A stretch of 64,000 nt of DNA. Source: Orientallactaga sibirica. Lineage: Eukaryota > Chordata > Mammalia > Rodentia > Dipodidae. The translations under genes and the position numbers were made by a program. Below the pieces are notes generated by a model, which saw nothing but the letters and a program-made list of their open reading frames with translations, was not told where the DNA came from and made no database searches. Where the stretch lies: contig JAEOAD010002279.1 of assembly GCA_036365145.1 (NCBI GenBank), forward strand, positions 3,033,001-3,097,000. The letters run 5' to 3'. Positions 22,133 to 32,861 of this stretch are shown here, one piece after another. Numbering within the stretch: the first letter of the stretch is position 1; every line of letters starts with the position of its first letter.

Positions 22133-22289
22133 CATGGCTGGAAGTGGTGACGCACACCTTTCATCCCAGCACTTGAGAGGCAGAGGTAGGAGGATCGCCA
22201 TGAGTTCGAGGCCAGCCTGAGACTACAGAGTGAATTCCAGGTCAGCCTGAGCTAGAGTGAGACCCTATTGTGGAAAAAAAAAAAAAAAT
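22133..22289 (+). mobile_element. B1 SINE
   Basis: Diverged head (GGCTGGAAGTGGTGACGC). The rest is typical, with an A15 tail. Confidence 0.93.
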
Positions 22290-22317
22290 CAACACAAAAC
22301 ATAAAGTACTACACATG

Positions 22318-22480
22318 GGCTGGAGGGATGGCTTAGCGGTTAAGGCGTTTGCCTACAAAGCCAAAGAACCCAGGTTTGATTCCCCAGGACCCACGTAAGC
22401 CAGATGCACAACGGGACGCATGCGTCTGGAGTTCGTTCGCAGTGGCTGGAGGCCCTGGTGCGCCCATTCTCTCTCTGTAC
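22318..22480 (+). mobile_element. tRNA-SINE subtype A, tail missing
   Basis: Complete head and body to GCGCCCATTCTCTCTCTG. It then runs into unique sequence without an A-rich tail. Confidence 0.92.
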
Positions 22481-22489
22481 CTTCCTGTC

Positions 22490-22950
22490 CCCAGTCTACC
22501 CTTTTCAAACTGTTTGGACTCAACTAACACTCCATCTTTGGTGACTCAGCTCTGTAGCCAGTTCCTTAGGCCTTACTCTCTCCACTTGACCTGGAAGTTT
22601 TCCCATCACCCTTGTGAGACTGGCTAGCCAGCCAGAACCATCTGGCTTGAAGGGAAGTTTGCACTTGGATTTTTTTTTTTTTTTCCCCAGCACTGGCTCA
22701 TTTGGATCTGGCAGCCTGCCTACAAGGAAACTGGCCCTCGTTGATTCAACTGAGCATGTCCTACCCATAAGGGCGCTAAGATGGCTCTCAGAAACTTTAA
22801 TCTACCCCATAGGACCTGTGGCCACTGTAACTCTGAGGTTTCTTAACCTGGTCCCCAGGAGGCTTTGTACTAGACTTAGGGACACACGTGACAAGTACAG
22901 TCTCACAAAGGCTGCCTGTGCTGAAACCTCCCGCACTGGCTGGGTGAAAA
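22490..22950. other. Unique DNA
   Basis: A plus frame opens at 22614 and continues into the next B1 (215 codons in total). The unique half has no recognised domain. T15 at 22671-22685. Confidence 0.4.
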
Positions 22951-22963
22951 AATCATCTCTTTA

Positions 22964-23149
22964 TTTATTTATTTACTTATTTATTTATTTATGTATTTAT
23001 TTATTTATTCGAGGTAGGGTCTCACTCTGGCCCAGGCTGACCTGGAATTCACTATGTAGTCTCAGGGTAGCCTTGAACCCATGGCGATCCACCTACCTCT
23101 GCCTCCCAAGTGCTGGGATTAAAGGCGTGCGCCACCACACCCAGTGTCC
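22964..23149 (-). mobile_element. B1 SINE with perfect TSD
   Basis: TSD AATCATCTCTTTA at 22951-22963 and 23150-23162. A (TTTA)n tail lies at left. Confidence 0.97.
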
Positions 23150-23162
23150 AATCATCTCTTTA

Positions 23163-23953
23163 GCAATGGATACCATGGACCCCAAGGAACAAGGTTCTAG
23201 TCTCTTTTTTTTTCCTTCCCTGGTAGCTGAGCCTCAGACACTCCCAACTTGTAGCACTTAACACTGTGCCACCGACCAATGCCACTGCAATATATCACTT
23301 AGGCTCCCTCTGACATTTTATAGGGATTTGAAAGCGGCAGGCGTGAGATGTAGATGCCATTGTCAATCATTTTTTTGGGGGGAGTTCCACCCATTCAAAG
23401 ACTAATCAGGGGTTTGATGGAGTACAGCTGGCTGTTAACGCGGGGCAGGATTGAAATCTTGTGAGGCAGACAGCATCACCTCACTTGGAAGGGGGTAGGT
23501 GGAACGCTGAGCAAAGAGACTCCTGAGAAGCTGGGCCAAGGCCAAGGTTAAGGTCCTCTAGCCTCCCAAGTGAAAATGGCAGGAGTAAAGTTTACCAGTT
23601 ACAAGGAAGCTAGCATGGGCTTGCCTCCACAGTGTGGCTGTCTGCAAGGTTTGTTTCCAAGACAGCCCAGCCAGGAAGGCTGAGTCCATGCTTAGAAAGC
23701 CTGAAGGATTTCTCAGCAGGTTCTGATCTCCCCCGCCCACACACACACCTGGCTGTGTGACAGGAAGGAGAAACGGAACCCCTTCCAACTGGCTGTGGAA
23801 TCATTCTCAGCTCACTGACTAACCTGAGTTTATTCAGCTTATGTAGAGCACCCCTGGGGTGCGGCAGGTTTCTCCCCTAGCAACCCCAAGAACTCACCAA
23901 CCCTTGCTCTTGAATTTCAACAATTTATATAATATTTGGCCTTTAAAAAAAAA
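23163..23953. other. Unique block
   Basis: No repeat or coding evidence recognised. Confidence 0.45.
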
Positions 23954-24143
23954 GTCTGGCTTATTGATTAAGGTGCTTGCCTGCAAAGCCAAAGGACCCA
24001 GGTTCAACTCCCCAGGACCCACATAAGCCAGCTGCACAAGGTGGCGCATGGGTATGGAGTTTCTTTGCAGTGGCTGGAGGTCCTGGTGTGCCCATTCTCT
24101 ATCTGCCTCTTTCTGTCTCTCAAATAAAAGAAATAAAAAATAA
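23954..24143 (+). mobile_element. tRNA-SINE subtype A, first bases lost
   Basis: Starts at TCTGGCTTATTGATTAAGG, lacking about 12 nt of the head. A B1 is inserted at its tail. Confidence 0.92.
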
Positions 24144-24144
24144 C

Positions 24145-24311
24145 TTTTTTTTTTTTTTTTTTTTTTTTGGTTTTGCGAGGTAGGGTCTCACTCTGGTCCA
24201 GGCTGACCTGGAATTCACTATGTAGTCTCAGGGTGGCCTCGAACTCTCGGTGATCCTCCTACCTCTGCCTCCCAAGTGCTGGGAGTAAAGACGCACGCCA
24301 CCACACCCGGC
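24145..24311 (-). mobile_element. B1 SINE inserted in a SINE tail
   Basis: AAAATAAC (ending at 24144) is repeated at 24312-24319. The minus B1 therefore used the A-rich tail of the neighbouring SINE as target. Confidence 0.95.
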
Positions 24312-24342
24312 AAAATAACATATTTTTTTAAAGTTTCCAAAG

Positions 24343-24512
24343 GGGCTGGAGAGATGGCTTAGTGGTTAAGGCACTTGCACAAGGGGGCATATGCATCTGG
24401 AGTTTGTTTGCAGTGGCTGGAGTCCATGGTGTGCCCATTCTCCCTCTCTCAATCTGCTTCTTTCTCTCTCCCTCTCTTTATCTTTCAAATAAATAAATAA
24501 GCACAAATAAAA
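24343..24512 (+). mobile_element. tRNA-SINE subtype A lacking the B box
   Basis: GGTTAAGGCACTTGCACAAGGGGGC: the whole segment between the A-box side and the GCACAAGG body, B box included, is deleted. Confidence 0.93.
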
Positions 24513-24718
24513 GCTGTATTTCTAAAAATAAAAAAAACAGTCTTCAAAAGGACTTTATGGGTTTTGTTTTACATTGCATCCTTCCATAACCAGGAAACAG
24601 GATGGGAGACTGAAAGGCTGCAGAGAAAAACTTTACGGATAACACCAGGACAGTATCAGGAACACTGGGATGGTTGGCCACCCCAACCCTCTGCAGTTTT
24701 AAGAATTCGAAAAAGCAG

Positions 24719-24958
24719 GCCTGGAGAGATGGCTCAGCGGTTAAGGCGCTTGCCTGTGAAGCCTAAGGACCCATGTTTGACTCTCCAGATCCCACGTAAG
24801 CCACACGCACAAAGGTGAGGCAAGCGCAAGGTTGCACACGCCCACTAGGTGACACAAGCTTCTGGAGTTGATTGCAGTGGCTGAAGCCCTGGTATGCCAA
24901 TTCTCTCCCCGCCCCCCGCTTTCTCACGCTCTCTCTCACTCTCTCTAAAAATAAAATA
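24719..24958 (+). mobile_element. tRNA-SINE subtype C
   Basis: Complete, one of the clearest C copies (GGTGAGGCAAGCGCAAGG and GCCCACTAGGTGAC). C-rich interruption CCCCGCCCCCCGC in the pyrimidine part. Confidence 0.95.
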
Positions 24959-24959
24959 A

Positions 24960-25200
24960 GGGCTGGGGAAATGGCTTAGCAGTTCAGGCGTTTGCCTGCA
25001 AAGCCCAAGGACCATGGTTCAATTCCCCAGGACCCATGTAAGCCAGATGCACAAGGGACACATGCGTCTGGAGTTTGTTTGCAATGGCTAGAGGCCCTGC
25101 CATGCCCATTCTCTCTTTCTCTCTATCTGCCTCTTTCTCTTGCTTTCAAATAAATAAATAAATAAAATACTTTTTTAAAAAATAAAATTAAAATTAAAAA
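24960..25200 (+). mobile_element. tRNA-SINE subtype A
   Basis: Complete. Follows the previous copy without a spacer, so it probably inserted in its tail. Confidence 0.95.
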
Positions 25201-25202
25201 AA

Positions 25203-25358
25203 TCTAGGCATGGTGGAGCATGCCTTTAATCTCAGCACTCAGGAGGCAGAGGTAGGAGGATCTCTGTGAGTTCAAGGCCACCCTGAGACTATCTAGTGAA
25301 TTCCAAGTCAGCCTGGGCTAGAGCAAGACCCTACTTTGAAAAACCCCCCAAAAAAAAA
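25203..25358 (+). mobile_element. B1 SINE, head missing
   Basis: Begins at TAGGCATGGTGGAGCATGCC in the tail of the previous SINE. Its own tail has become a GAAA array. Confidence 0.92.
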
Positions 25359-25361
25359 ATA

Positions 25362-25416
<55 letters not shown>

Positions 25417-25472
25417 GCAGGAAGAAAGAAGGAAGGAAGAGAGAGAGAAAGAGAGAGAGAAAGAAAATAAAA
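25359..25472 (+). repeat. (GAAA)n tract
   Basis: About fourteen perfect GAAA units, then GGAA and GAGA variants. Grown from the B1 tail. Confidence 0.97.
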
Positions 25473-25609
25473 AATATAATAAAATTTTTTACAAACAATA
25501 ATTCAAAATAGCAGACATCTTCATGCAAAGGTTAGTGCCAACAAGCATGGTACCTGATACATCTTTAATTTCAAGTGACATTAGAAAATGTTCATGAACA
25601 TTTTACATT

Positions 25610-25806
25610 TTTTTTTTAGCAAGAGAAAGAGAGACAGAGAGAATTGGTGGTCCAGGACCTCAGCCACTGCAGTTGAACTCCAGACGTTTGCGCCACCTAG
25701 TGGGCATGTGCGACCTTGCGCTTGCCTCACCTTTGTGTGTCTGGCTTATGTGAGATCTGGAGAGTCGAACATGGGTCCTTAGGCTTTGCAGGCATCTCTC
25801 CGGCCC
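25610..25806 (-). mobile_element. tRNA-SINE subtype C with head deletion
   Basis: GCAGGC joins CATCTCTCCGGCCC directly; AAGCGCCTTAACCACTAAGC is missing. Confidence 0.92.
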
Positions 25807-26343
25807 TTCCTCCCACTTTCTTTATTTTTCAGCAAGGGCTAGAAAAAGAAGCAGCTAAAAGTTGAGGGTAGAGGCATAAGCTCCCTTCACTGGCGCCTGC
25901 TCAGAGGTGGAGCCCATGGAGATGGAGTCGTCAAAGTGGATTAACTCCAGGCAGAGGAAATATTGCGGGCATGAAGGTCACATTCGATTTGGGGATAGCT
26001 GAAATAGGATATGTTGAAAAGAAGATATTCACCAGTTTGTGAAGAAAATAAATAAATAGTGTGAAGCAAAAATAGTGAATTTTTGTATTGCATGGTCTTG
26101 ATGTCTTCCCTGAAAGCACACTTGAGCTTATGTGGGAAAGAGTCATTCATGGGACGATATGGTGTGACAGGAGTGGACAGAGAAGACAGCCTTTGACCTT
26201 GACTTGCATAAGATTCTGGAAGACCCATAGCACTTAAGACCCTGGAACCATCCCACCACCTCTTGAGGGAAAGATAGCCCCAATAATTGTGACTATATTC
26301 TGAGCAGTTCACTTGCTTAGCAGTTGAACCAGTATAAAGTAAA
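25807..26343. other. Unique DNA
   Basis: A 123-codon minus frame (26312 to 25941) has no domain I recognise. No gene is called. Confidence 0.4.
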
Positions 26344-26346
26344 GTC

Positions 26347-26545
26347 CCTTTAATCCCAGCACTCGGGAGGCAGAGGTAGGAGGATCACATGAAGAAGAGA
26401 GCAAAAAAATAAAAAAAATAAAAATAACACCAAGTACGACCAGGTGACTTACAGAAAAGGAGACACAGAGTGAATTCCAGGTCAGCCTGAGTTAGAGTGA
26501 GACCCTACCTTGAAAAACCAAAAAAATAAAAATTAAATTAAAAAA
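26347..26545 (+). mobile_element. B1 SINE, broken and partly replaced
   Basis: CTTTAATCCCAGCACTCGGG to GGAGGATCA (26347-26388), then about 75 nt of foreign A-rich sequence, then GAGTGAATTCCAGG to CTTGAAAAACC. The missing middle marks the start of the scrambled region. Confidence 0.85.
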
Positions 26546-26859
26546 CCAGGGTGTAACACCAGAACAGTGACCAGGCGTATGCGTTGTTGGGCAAGGAGGG
26601 GATAATGGCCGGGTGGTCTCTTGAGGAATGTGTATGATCTACTTCCCTATGCCTCTGTCACCACCCTAGGGGGTAACCATAGTGAATCCATCTTGGGAGC
26701 CCGTCCTGACCTAACAAAAATGACGCCTATACCAGAGCACTTTGAGGATAAGGAGAAACTTACATAGGCATGGGGAGAGACTGCAGGATGCAGGAAACCC
26801 CTGCCGTTTTTTTTTTTTTTTATTGTTGTTGTGGTGGTGGTGGTTGTTTATTTGTATTT

Positions 26860-27016
26860 AGTTATTTATTTTATTTATTTGAGAAGCAGACCAAAAATAA
26901 AAATTAGGGCCTCCAACTTAAATGAACTCTAGAGGCAGCGCCACCTTGGCATCTGGTGACATCTTGGGAATCGAGCCTCGAACCGGGGGTATGCTGTCAG
27001 ACACGCTTAACCACTA
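26860..27016 (-). mobile_element. Degraded tRNA-SINE inside the mosaic
   Basis: Recognisable GGGCCTCCAACTTAAATGAACTC, GCGCCACCTTGGCATCTGG and CTTAACCACTAAGG, with many gaps. Has the AACCTCGAACCGGGG form of the B-box region. Confidence 0.7.
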
Positions 27017-27371
27017 AGGGGGCAGGCCACCCCCTTTTGTTTTCAGCTTCTCCTAGGGGCTCTTTTGTCTGCATAGGGGGGAAAAGAGCCGGGTGGTCTT
27101 TTTGAGGTTATAATTTTTCTACTTAATTTTGAAAAAAAAAAAAACATGCATTTGCTTATACACCCTGGTGTCTCCACCCAACCATAGATATTTCCATCAA
27201 AATGTGCAGTCAGTGGTGGTGACTTAATTTCCAAGGGCCTGCAACTATGGATGTTTGAGGATAAGGAGAAACTTACATAGGCATTTCCTCTGTGAGGATG
27301 CAAGAAACCTCTGCCGGGTTTTTTTATTGTTGTGGTGGTGCTGGTTATTTATTTGTATTTAGTTATTTATT

Positions 27372-27567
27372 CCATTCGGCCAAAAGACAAAAGAAAGAGG
27401 CAACTAAAAGAGAGGAGAGAATGGGCCTTTTAGGGCCTCCAGCCACTGCAAATGAACTCTAGAGGCATGCGCCACCTTTGCATCTTCATGTGGGTCCTGG
27501 GAGGTCGGGGCCGGGGTCCTTAGGTGGAAGGACAAACGTAAGCCAACCACTAAGCCATCTCTCCAGG
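27372..27567 (-). mobile_element. Degraded tRNA-SINE inside the mosaic
   Basis: GGGCCTCCAGCCACTGCAAATG and CCACTAAGCCATCTCTCCAGG are intact. GGTGGAAGGACAAACGTAAGCC, which belongs to a plus-strand copy, is spliced into the middle. Confidence 0.75.
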
Positions 27568-27692
27568 CCACCCCCTTTTGTTTTCAGCTTCTCTGCTAGG
27601 GCCTCTCAAATTTGTCTGCATAAGAGGGGAAGAATCTATCAAATGGGGTTATAATTTTTAAATAGCCTAATTAAAAAAAAAAAAAAAAACAG

Positions 27693-27800
27693 GCTGAAGA
27701 GATGGCTTAGCATACAGGCGCTTGGGCAAAGCCTAAGGACCCAGGTCCGACTCCCCAGATCTCATGTAAGCCAGATGCCCAAGGTGATGCAGGCATTTCC
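27693..27800 (+). mobile_element. tRNA-SINE front half inside the mosaic
   Basis: GGCTGAAGAGATGGCTTAGC then GACCCAGGTCCGACTCCCC. Same sequence as the intact copy at 28868 but gapped, and it switches to unrelated sequence after GATGCAGGCAT. Confidence 0.85.
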
Positions 27801-28149
27801 TTTACAAAATGTGCAGTCAGTGGTCTGTGCGTCTTTGGAAAAAAAAAAAAAAAACTGGAAACTATGTATGCTGTGTGTATAGAAAGTTTTCAAGTATGTT
27901 CCTCAATCACATTTCTCTATTTTGACTTGTAAGTAAAGGTTTAATTTCCAAGCCAGATGCACATGGTGGGGCAAACATGGTTAGAAAACTGTCCATCTCT
28001 CTCTCCCTGTCTAATAAAAAAAAATTTAAAAATGTGATTTCATGTCAAAAAGAGAACGTGGCCTTTTAGGTGGTCAGATCTGAACTCACTTGATGAAAAG
28101 CAACGTTTTTCAGTGGCAAGAGGTAGGGGGCCCAGTCCGGATGTGGAAG

Positions 28150-28275
28150 GACCCATGTAAGCCAGATGCACAAGAGGGTGCATGCATCTGGAGTTCGTTT
28201 GCAGTGGCTGGAGGCCCTGGCATGCCCACTCTCTCTCTATCTATCAAATAAATAAATAAATAAAAATAAAGTATT
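28150..28275 (+). mobile_element. tRNA-SINE subtype A, 5'-truncated (mosaic copy 1)
   Basis: Starts at GACCCATGTAAGCCAGATGC and ends in (AAAT)n. Part of the 28051-28275 block duplicated at 28618. Confidence 0.9.
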
Positions 28276-28715
28276 TTTGCATAAGAGGGGAAGAAAAGAG
28301 CGCTTAACGTTTTTGTGGGGTTATAATTTTTCTAGCCTAATTTTGAAAAAAAAAGAAAAACATGCATTTGCTTATACAAGGGTTACGTCGTGCGTCTCCA
28401 CCCAACGTATAGATATTTCCTTTACAAAATGTGCAGTCAGTGGTGGTGCGTCTTAATTTCCAAGGGCCTGCAACTATGGATGTCATGCAAAGTTTTGCCC
28501 TCGTCCTTGTCACATTTCCTCTGTGACTTGTAAGTAAATAACTTCCTTAGGATCGTGGGGCTGCATGGTTAGAAAACTGTCCATCTCGGCCAAAAAAAAA
28601 AAAAGGAAACTAAAAAAAGAGAACGTGGCCTTTTAGGTGGTCAGATCTGAACTCACTTGATGAAAAGCAACGTTTTTCAGTGGCAAGAGGTGGGGGCCCA
28701 GTCCGGATGTGGAAG

Positions 28716-28843
28716 GACCCATGTAAGCCAGATGCACAAGAGGGTGCATGCATCTGGAGTTCGTTTGCAGTGGCTGGAGGCCCTGGCATGCCCATTCTCT
28801 CTCTATCTATCAAATAAATAAATAAATAAAAAGTATTTTTTTT
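28716..28843 (+). mobile_element. tRNA-SINE subtype A, 5'-truncated (mosaic copy 2)
   Basis: Same truncation point as the copy at 28150, which shows block duplication rather than two insertions. Confidence 0.9.
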
Positions 28844-28867
28844 AAAAAGACAAAAGGGAAGGTTTGC

Positions 28868-29066
28868 AGGCTGAAGAGATGGCTTAGCAGTTAAGGCGCT
28901 TGCCTGCGAAGCCTAAGGACCCAGGTCCGACTCCCCAGATCTCATGTAAGCCAGATGCCCAAGGTGATGCAGGCATCTGGAGTTCGATGACAGTGGCTGG
29001 AGGCCCTCACTCACCAATTCTCTCGCTCTCTGTCTCTCACTCTCTTTGGAAAAAAAAAAAAAAACA
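28868..29066 (+). mobile_element. tRNA-SINE with TSD, intact version
   Basis: GGCTGAAGAGATGGC start, complete body, A-rich tail. TSD GGAAGGTTTGC at 28857-28867 and 29067-29077. The intact TSD argues that this is the real locus from which the upstream pieces were copied. Confidence 0.95.
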
Positions 29067-29149
29067 GGAAGGTTTGCTTATGTGGCTGTGTGTATAGAGG
29101 CAAGAAGTTCACATCAAGTATGTTCCTCAATTATTCTCTACTTTATTTT

Positions 29150-29363
29150 AAGCCTTCGAAGCTTAAGGACCCAGGTTTGATTACGCAAGCCAGATGCACA
29201 TGGTGGTGCAAACATCTGGGGTTTGTTTGCAGTGGCTAGAGGCGCACCCATTCTCTCTCTCTCTTTCTCTCTCTCTCTCGCTCTCTCGCTCTTGCTCTCA
29301 CTCTCTTTCTCTCTCTCTCCCTGTCTAATAAATAAATAAAAATTTAAAAATGTGATTTCATGT
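29150..29363 (+). mobile_element. tRNA-SINE subtype A, head and part of B box missing
   Basis: Begins near GCCTTCGAAGCTTAAGGACCC. GTTTGATTACGCAAGCC lacks about 12 nt. Long (CT)n and tail. Confidence 0.88.
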
Positions 29364-29421
29364 CTTTTCTCTCTCTCCCTGTCTAACAAATAAATAAAAA
29401 TTTTAAAAATGTGATTTCATG
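29364..29421 (+). repeat. Tandem copy of the preceding SINE tail
   Basis: The 58 nt ending ATGTGATTTCATG repeats the segment just before it with a few differences (AATAAA to ACAAAT). Confidence 0.93.
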
Positions 29422-30125
29422 AAACGAGACATCCCTTCACGTTTCTGTAGCCCACTGAACTTCCATCCCATTCGTTTATGTGAAGCATGCTAGTTAATTT
29501 ATTAGTGAAAACTCACTTACCACATCTGAGGAAGGTCTTATGCCTAAGAGGAATGTCTCCACCCAGCTAAACACCTCCACTGGCCATCCTTGGAACACCC
29601 AAGAACAATAGTCCTTGGGGCTTGAAGTTTTGGTGTCCTTCCCAAAAATGTGCTTGGAAACCAAAAAGATGCCTGGGAAATGGCCTAGAATGTATGGAAT
29701 GTGGGCCCCAGGATTCTACTGACCCCAAATAGATAAATAGCCAGACTTTTCTCTAGAAAGGAACACGGAAAGACAGACCAGAGGAAGGCGAGGCAACTCT
29801 GGTGCTAACCAGAGCTGAGTCTGGCTTGTCTGTGACTTTGGCTCCCCAGTCTCCTGTAAGCGTCTCCCATAAAGCCAATTTGTTCTGAAGCCAGTTAAGA
29901 AGGGACATTAGAATCCATTTTTTTGTGATGCAGACAGAAGAAGAAGAAAACGTGAGATGGATTAAACTGGCAATTGATCATATACCGTTCAGGGGCAAAT
30001 GTTCACCATGCACACATCTCCCTCCCCAGCCCTCACACAGGCTGAATGCCATGATGACTCCTTGTTTCCTGTCTTAACCTGCCAGGAGCACTTTATTGAT
30101 TGCTTTTGCTTCGAGGTGTTTTTAA
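29422..30125. other. Unique block
   Basis: No repeat or coding evidence. Followed by a (TAAA)n run. Confidence 0.45.
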
Positions 30126-30361
30126 AAAAATAAATAAATAAATAAATAAAAGATTTTATTTTTATTTATTTATTTCTTAGAGATAGGGGGAGAGAGTGAG
30201 AATGGGCACGTCAGGGCCTTCAGCCACTGCAAACGAACTCCAGACACATGGGCCACCATGTGCATCTGGCTTATGTGAGAACCAGAGAATCCAGAGAATC
30301 AAACCGGGGTCCTTAGGCTTCGCAGGCATGCACCTTCACTGCTAAGCCATCTCTCCAGCCC
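30126..30361 (-). mobile_element. tRNA-SINE subtype A with short TSD
   Basis: TCGAGGTGTTTTT (from 30111) and TCGAGGTTTTTTT (from 30365) flank it. AACCAGAGAATCCAGAGAATC shows a 9-nt duplication beside the B box. Confidence 0.93.
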
Positions 30362-30449
30362 TCCTCGAGGTTTTTTTCTTCATTCAGTTTCTGGGATCCT
30401 TCCCTTAGCTTCCGGTTTTTCTCCTACATCATTTGCTCTTTTTCTTTTC

Positions 30450-30703
30450 TTTTTTTTGGGGGGTGGGGTGGGGAGAGAGAGAGAGAGAGAGAGAAAGAGG
30501 CAGAGAAGCAGATGGAGAATGAGTACTCCAGGGCCTGTCAGCCACTGTAAAGGAACTCCAGAGCCAAGAGCCCCCTTGTGGTCATGTATGACATTGCACC
30601 ATTGAGTCATTGTGTGTCTGGCTACACGGGACCTAGAGATTCGAACATGCGTTCTTAGGCTTCTCAGGCAAGTACCTTAACCACTAAGCCATCTCTCTGG
30701 CCC
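30450..30703 (-). mobile_element. tRNA-SINE subtype B, diverged
   Basis: CCCCCTTGTGGTCATGTATGACATTGCACC and GCGTTCTTAGGC are B-type. GGGGTGGGGTGGGG and (GA)n precede it. Confidence 0.9.
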
Positions 30704-30763
30704 TCATTTACCATTTTGATTATTCCTTTCTCTGGATTTCTTCACTAACAAAAAGGTAACAGA

Positions 30764-31016
30764 GGGGGGCCAGAGAGATGGCTTAGTGGTTAAGCGCTTT
30801 CCTTTGAAGCCTAAGGACCCCGGCTTGAGGCTCGATTCCCCAGGACCCCATGTGAGCCAGATGCACAAGGTGGCGCATGCGTCTGGAGTTCATTTGTAAT
30901 GGCTGGAGGTCCTGATGTGCTCTCTCTCTCTCTCTCTCTCTCTGTCTGCTTCTTTCTTTCTGTGTCTGTCACTCTCAAATCAATAAATTAAAATAAAACA
31001 TAATTGTTTTATAAAC
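30764..31016 (+). mobile_element. tRNA-SINE subtype A' with TSD
   Basis: The B box is interrupted (GGCTTGAGGCTCGATTCC). TSD AGGTAACAGA at 30754-30763 and 31017-31026. Confidence 0.95.
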
Positions 31017-31026
31017 AGGTAACAGA

Positions 31027-31800
31027 TACATAGTACCAGGCAAATATCCTTTGAGAACTGACTATAGAAAACCTTGAATATCAGATTACATCACGTAGAC
31101 TTTTGTGGTAGGGAGTGGTAGATGCTAAGTGGTAGATGATAGGGAGATGGGCCCATATTTAGGGCATAGCTGGGGAAAAAAAGGATTATATAGTGGATTC
31201 TGCAAAGAAATTAATCAACATATTTGAGCTATAAGATATCAATTTATTTTCATTGTACAGTTCAGGAAACATCTAGAAAACAACAACTCACAGTGGCCCT
31301 GGATACTATAATCCACATCTCTTTCTAGCCCACTGTTTTTTGAAATTGTGAGGTTAAGAGAAAACAAGCAGCAGAGTTCTCCAAATTTGGACATTTGGAC
31401 CTTGGGAAAAAAATAACAAAAATCAGAAAACTGTTTGTGTCCCTGGACTCGGCTGAATAATAAAATTCAAAGCCAATTTTCTGACCTAAATTCAGAGTCC
31501 AAAGAGTTGATCATGGGTCACCTTTGGCTCTGCTTCCTCGATGTCTTTCTGTAGGTTGGCCTCGTGTGTATTTGATCCCTTGGTCAGCAAACCTTTTAAA
31601 CGCGTAAATTGCACAAAACATTACAAGATCAGGCAAATAAACGTGAAGGATTTTTCTGCTTTACTAATGACACCAGGAAACAAACTCTGATTCTAAGAAA
31701 GAGCCAAGAAATGCATCAATAGGAAGATAAATCTGTTCCAATCCCCAGCCACCAGCTCACATGTTCACAGTCCCCTCCAAGGGGGCCCAAGCAGAAGAAT
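31027..31800. other. Unique block
   Basis: A small repeat GTGGTAGATG(A/C)T lies near 31116-31140. No gene or transposon recognised. Confidence 0.45.
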
Positions 31801-31811
31801 AAAGATCTATT

Positions 31812-32048
31812 CTTTTTGAATTTTAGGCAGAGCAACAAAGAGATAGAGACAGAGGCAGAGAGAATTGGTGCACCAGGGCCTCAGCCACTGCAATTGTACT
31901 CCAGACGCTTGCGCCACCTAGTGGGCGTGTGTGACCTTGCGCTTGCCTCACCTTTGTGCATCTGGCTTAAGTGGGATCTGGAGAGTAGAACATGGGTCCT
32001 TAGGCTTCGCAGGCAAGCGCCTTAACCACTAAGCCATCTCTCCAGCCC
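31812..32048 (-). mobile_element. tRNA-SINE subtype C
   Basis: Complete (GCCACCTAGTGGGCGTGTG and CTTGCGCTTGCCTCACC). AAAGATCTAT at left and AAGATCCTTT at right may be a diverged TSD. Confidence 0.94.
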
Positions 32049-32059
32049 AAGATCCTTTT

Positions 32060-32255
32060 TTTTTTTAAATTTTGACTTATTTGAGAGAAAGAGAAGCATT
32101 TAAAGATAGAATGGGTGCGTCAGGGCCTGTAGCCCATGCCAACGAACACATGCAATTCGTTGTGCATTTTGCTTACATGGATCCTGGGGAATCAAACCTG
32201 GGCCCTTGGGCTTTGCAGGCAAGTGCCTTAACCACTAAGCCATCTCCCCAGCCCC
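32060..32255 (-). mobile_element. tRNA-SINE subtype A, body deletions
   Basis: The GAACTCCAGAC segment is lost (AACGAACACATGC). Head CCATCTCCCCAGCCC intact. Confidence 0.9.
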
Positions 32256-32271
32256 CAAAGGATCCATTTTT

Positions 32272-32861
32272 TAATACCTGGATTTTGCAAAGGAGCAAAG
32301 TCTCTCGACTTATTTCTGCCTGCCTTTCCACGTACACCCTAACTGAGAAGGAAACACTGCAAAGTCCAGGCCGAGGCAGCTCAGAGGAAGAATCCGTTGC
32401 TGTTGGTCGGGGTGGGGCAGATAGTGCCTCAGAGGAGATGACATGCGAATGTGAATTTGTTTTTGAAAGATCAGAAGGCACCTTTCCAGGCAGACAAAAG
32501 GAAGGGGAAAGGTTATTTCCAGCAGAGGAAATCGTTTGTACAACAGAGGGAATCATTTGTGCACAGACATAAAAGGGAGCATTGGGCGGACCGCAAATAG
32601 CTTGGTGTGGCCAGACAACAAGGAGATGGAGGGTGTGGAGAAAGCTTGTACAAGGCAGACAGGTGTGGACAAACATGGTGCGTCAGGATAATGTCAAATA
32701 GTCCCACGTGGGTTGAGCTGACATATAAGAAGAAATGTAGAGGGAAATGGGGCTCGAGAACGGGCATGAGCCAGACCAAGGCACACAACAAATGCTGGGC
32801 TCTGAGATTCTTTGTCTGCAGGTAGTGATGGGGTGGCGGTGCAGTCCAAAACAAGCTGGAG
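32272..32861. other. Unique block
   Basis: Frames of 166 codons (plus) and 167 and 128 codons (minus) overlap here. Each runs into a flanking SINE and none shows a domain. Confidence 0.45.

Larger units (their letters stand above)
26546..28867. repeat. Scrambled mosaic of locally repeated blocks
   Basis: Several blocks recur with insertions, deletions and new junctions. Pairs seen: 26741-26771 with 27254-27284; 26786-26870 with 27295-27371; 27027-27085 with 27567-27632; 27108-27254 with 28321-28483; 28051-28275 with 28618-28843 (nearly identical). Broken SINE pieces in both orientations are mixed in. The segment at 27693-27965 alternates between sequence found intact near 28.87-29.15 kb and sequence found near 28.4-28.6 kb. 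This is either a consensus error of the assembly or a shattered tandem duplication. Confidence 0.85.

Noticed and set aside
22614..23261. 215-codon plus-strand frame
   Set aside because: Half of it is a TTTA tract and an antisense B1. The unique half has no domain.
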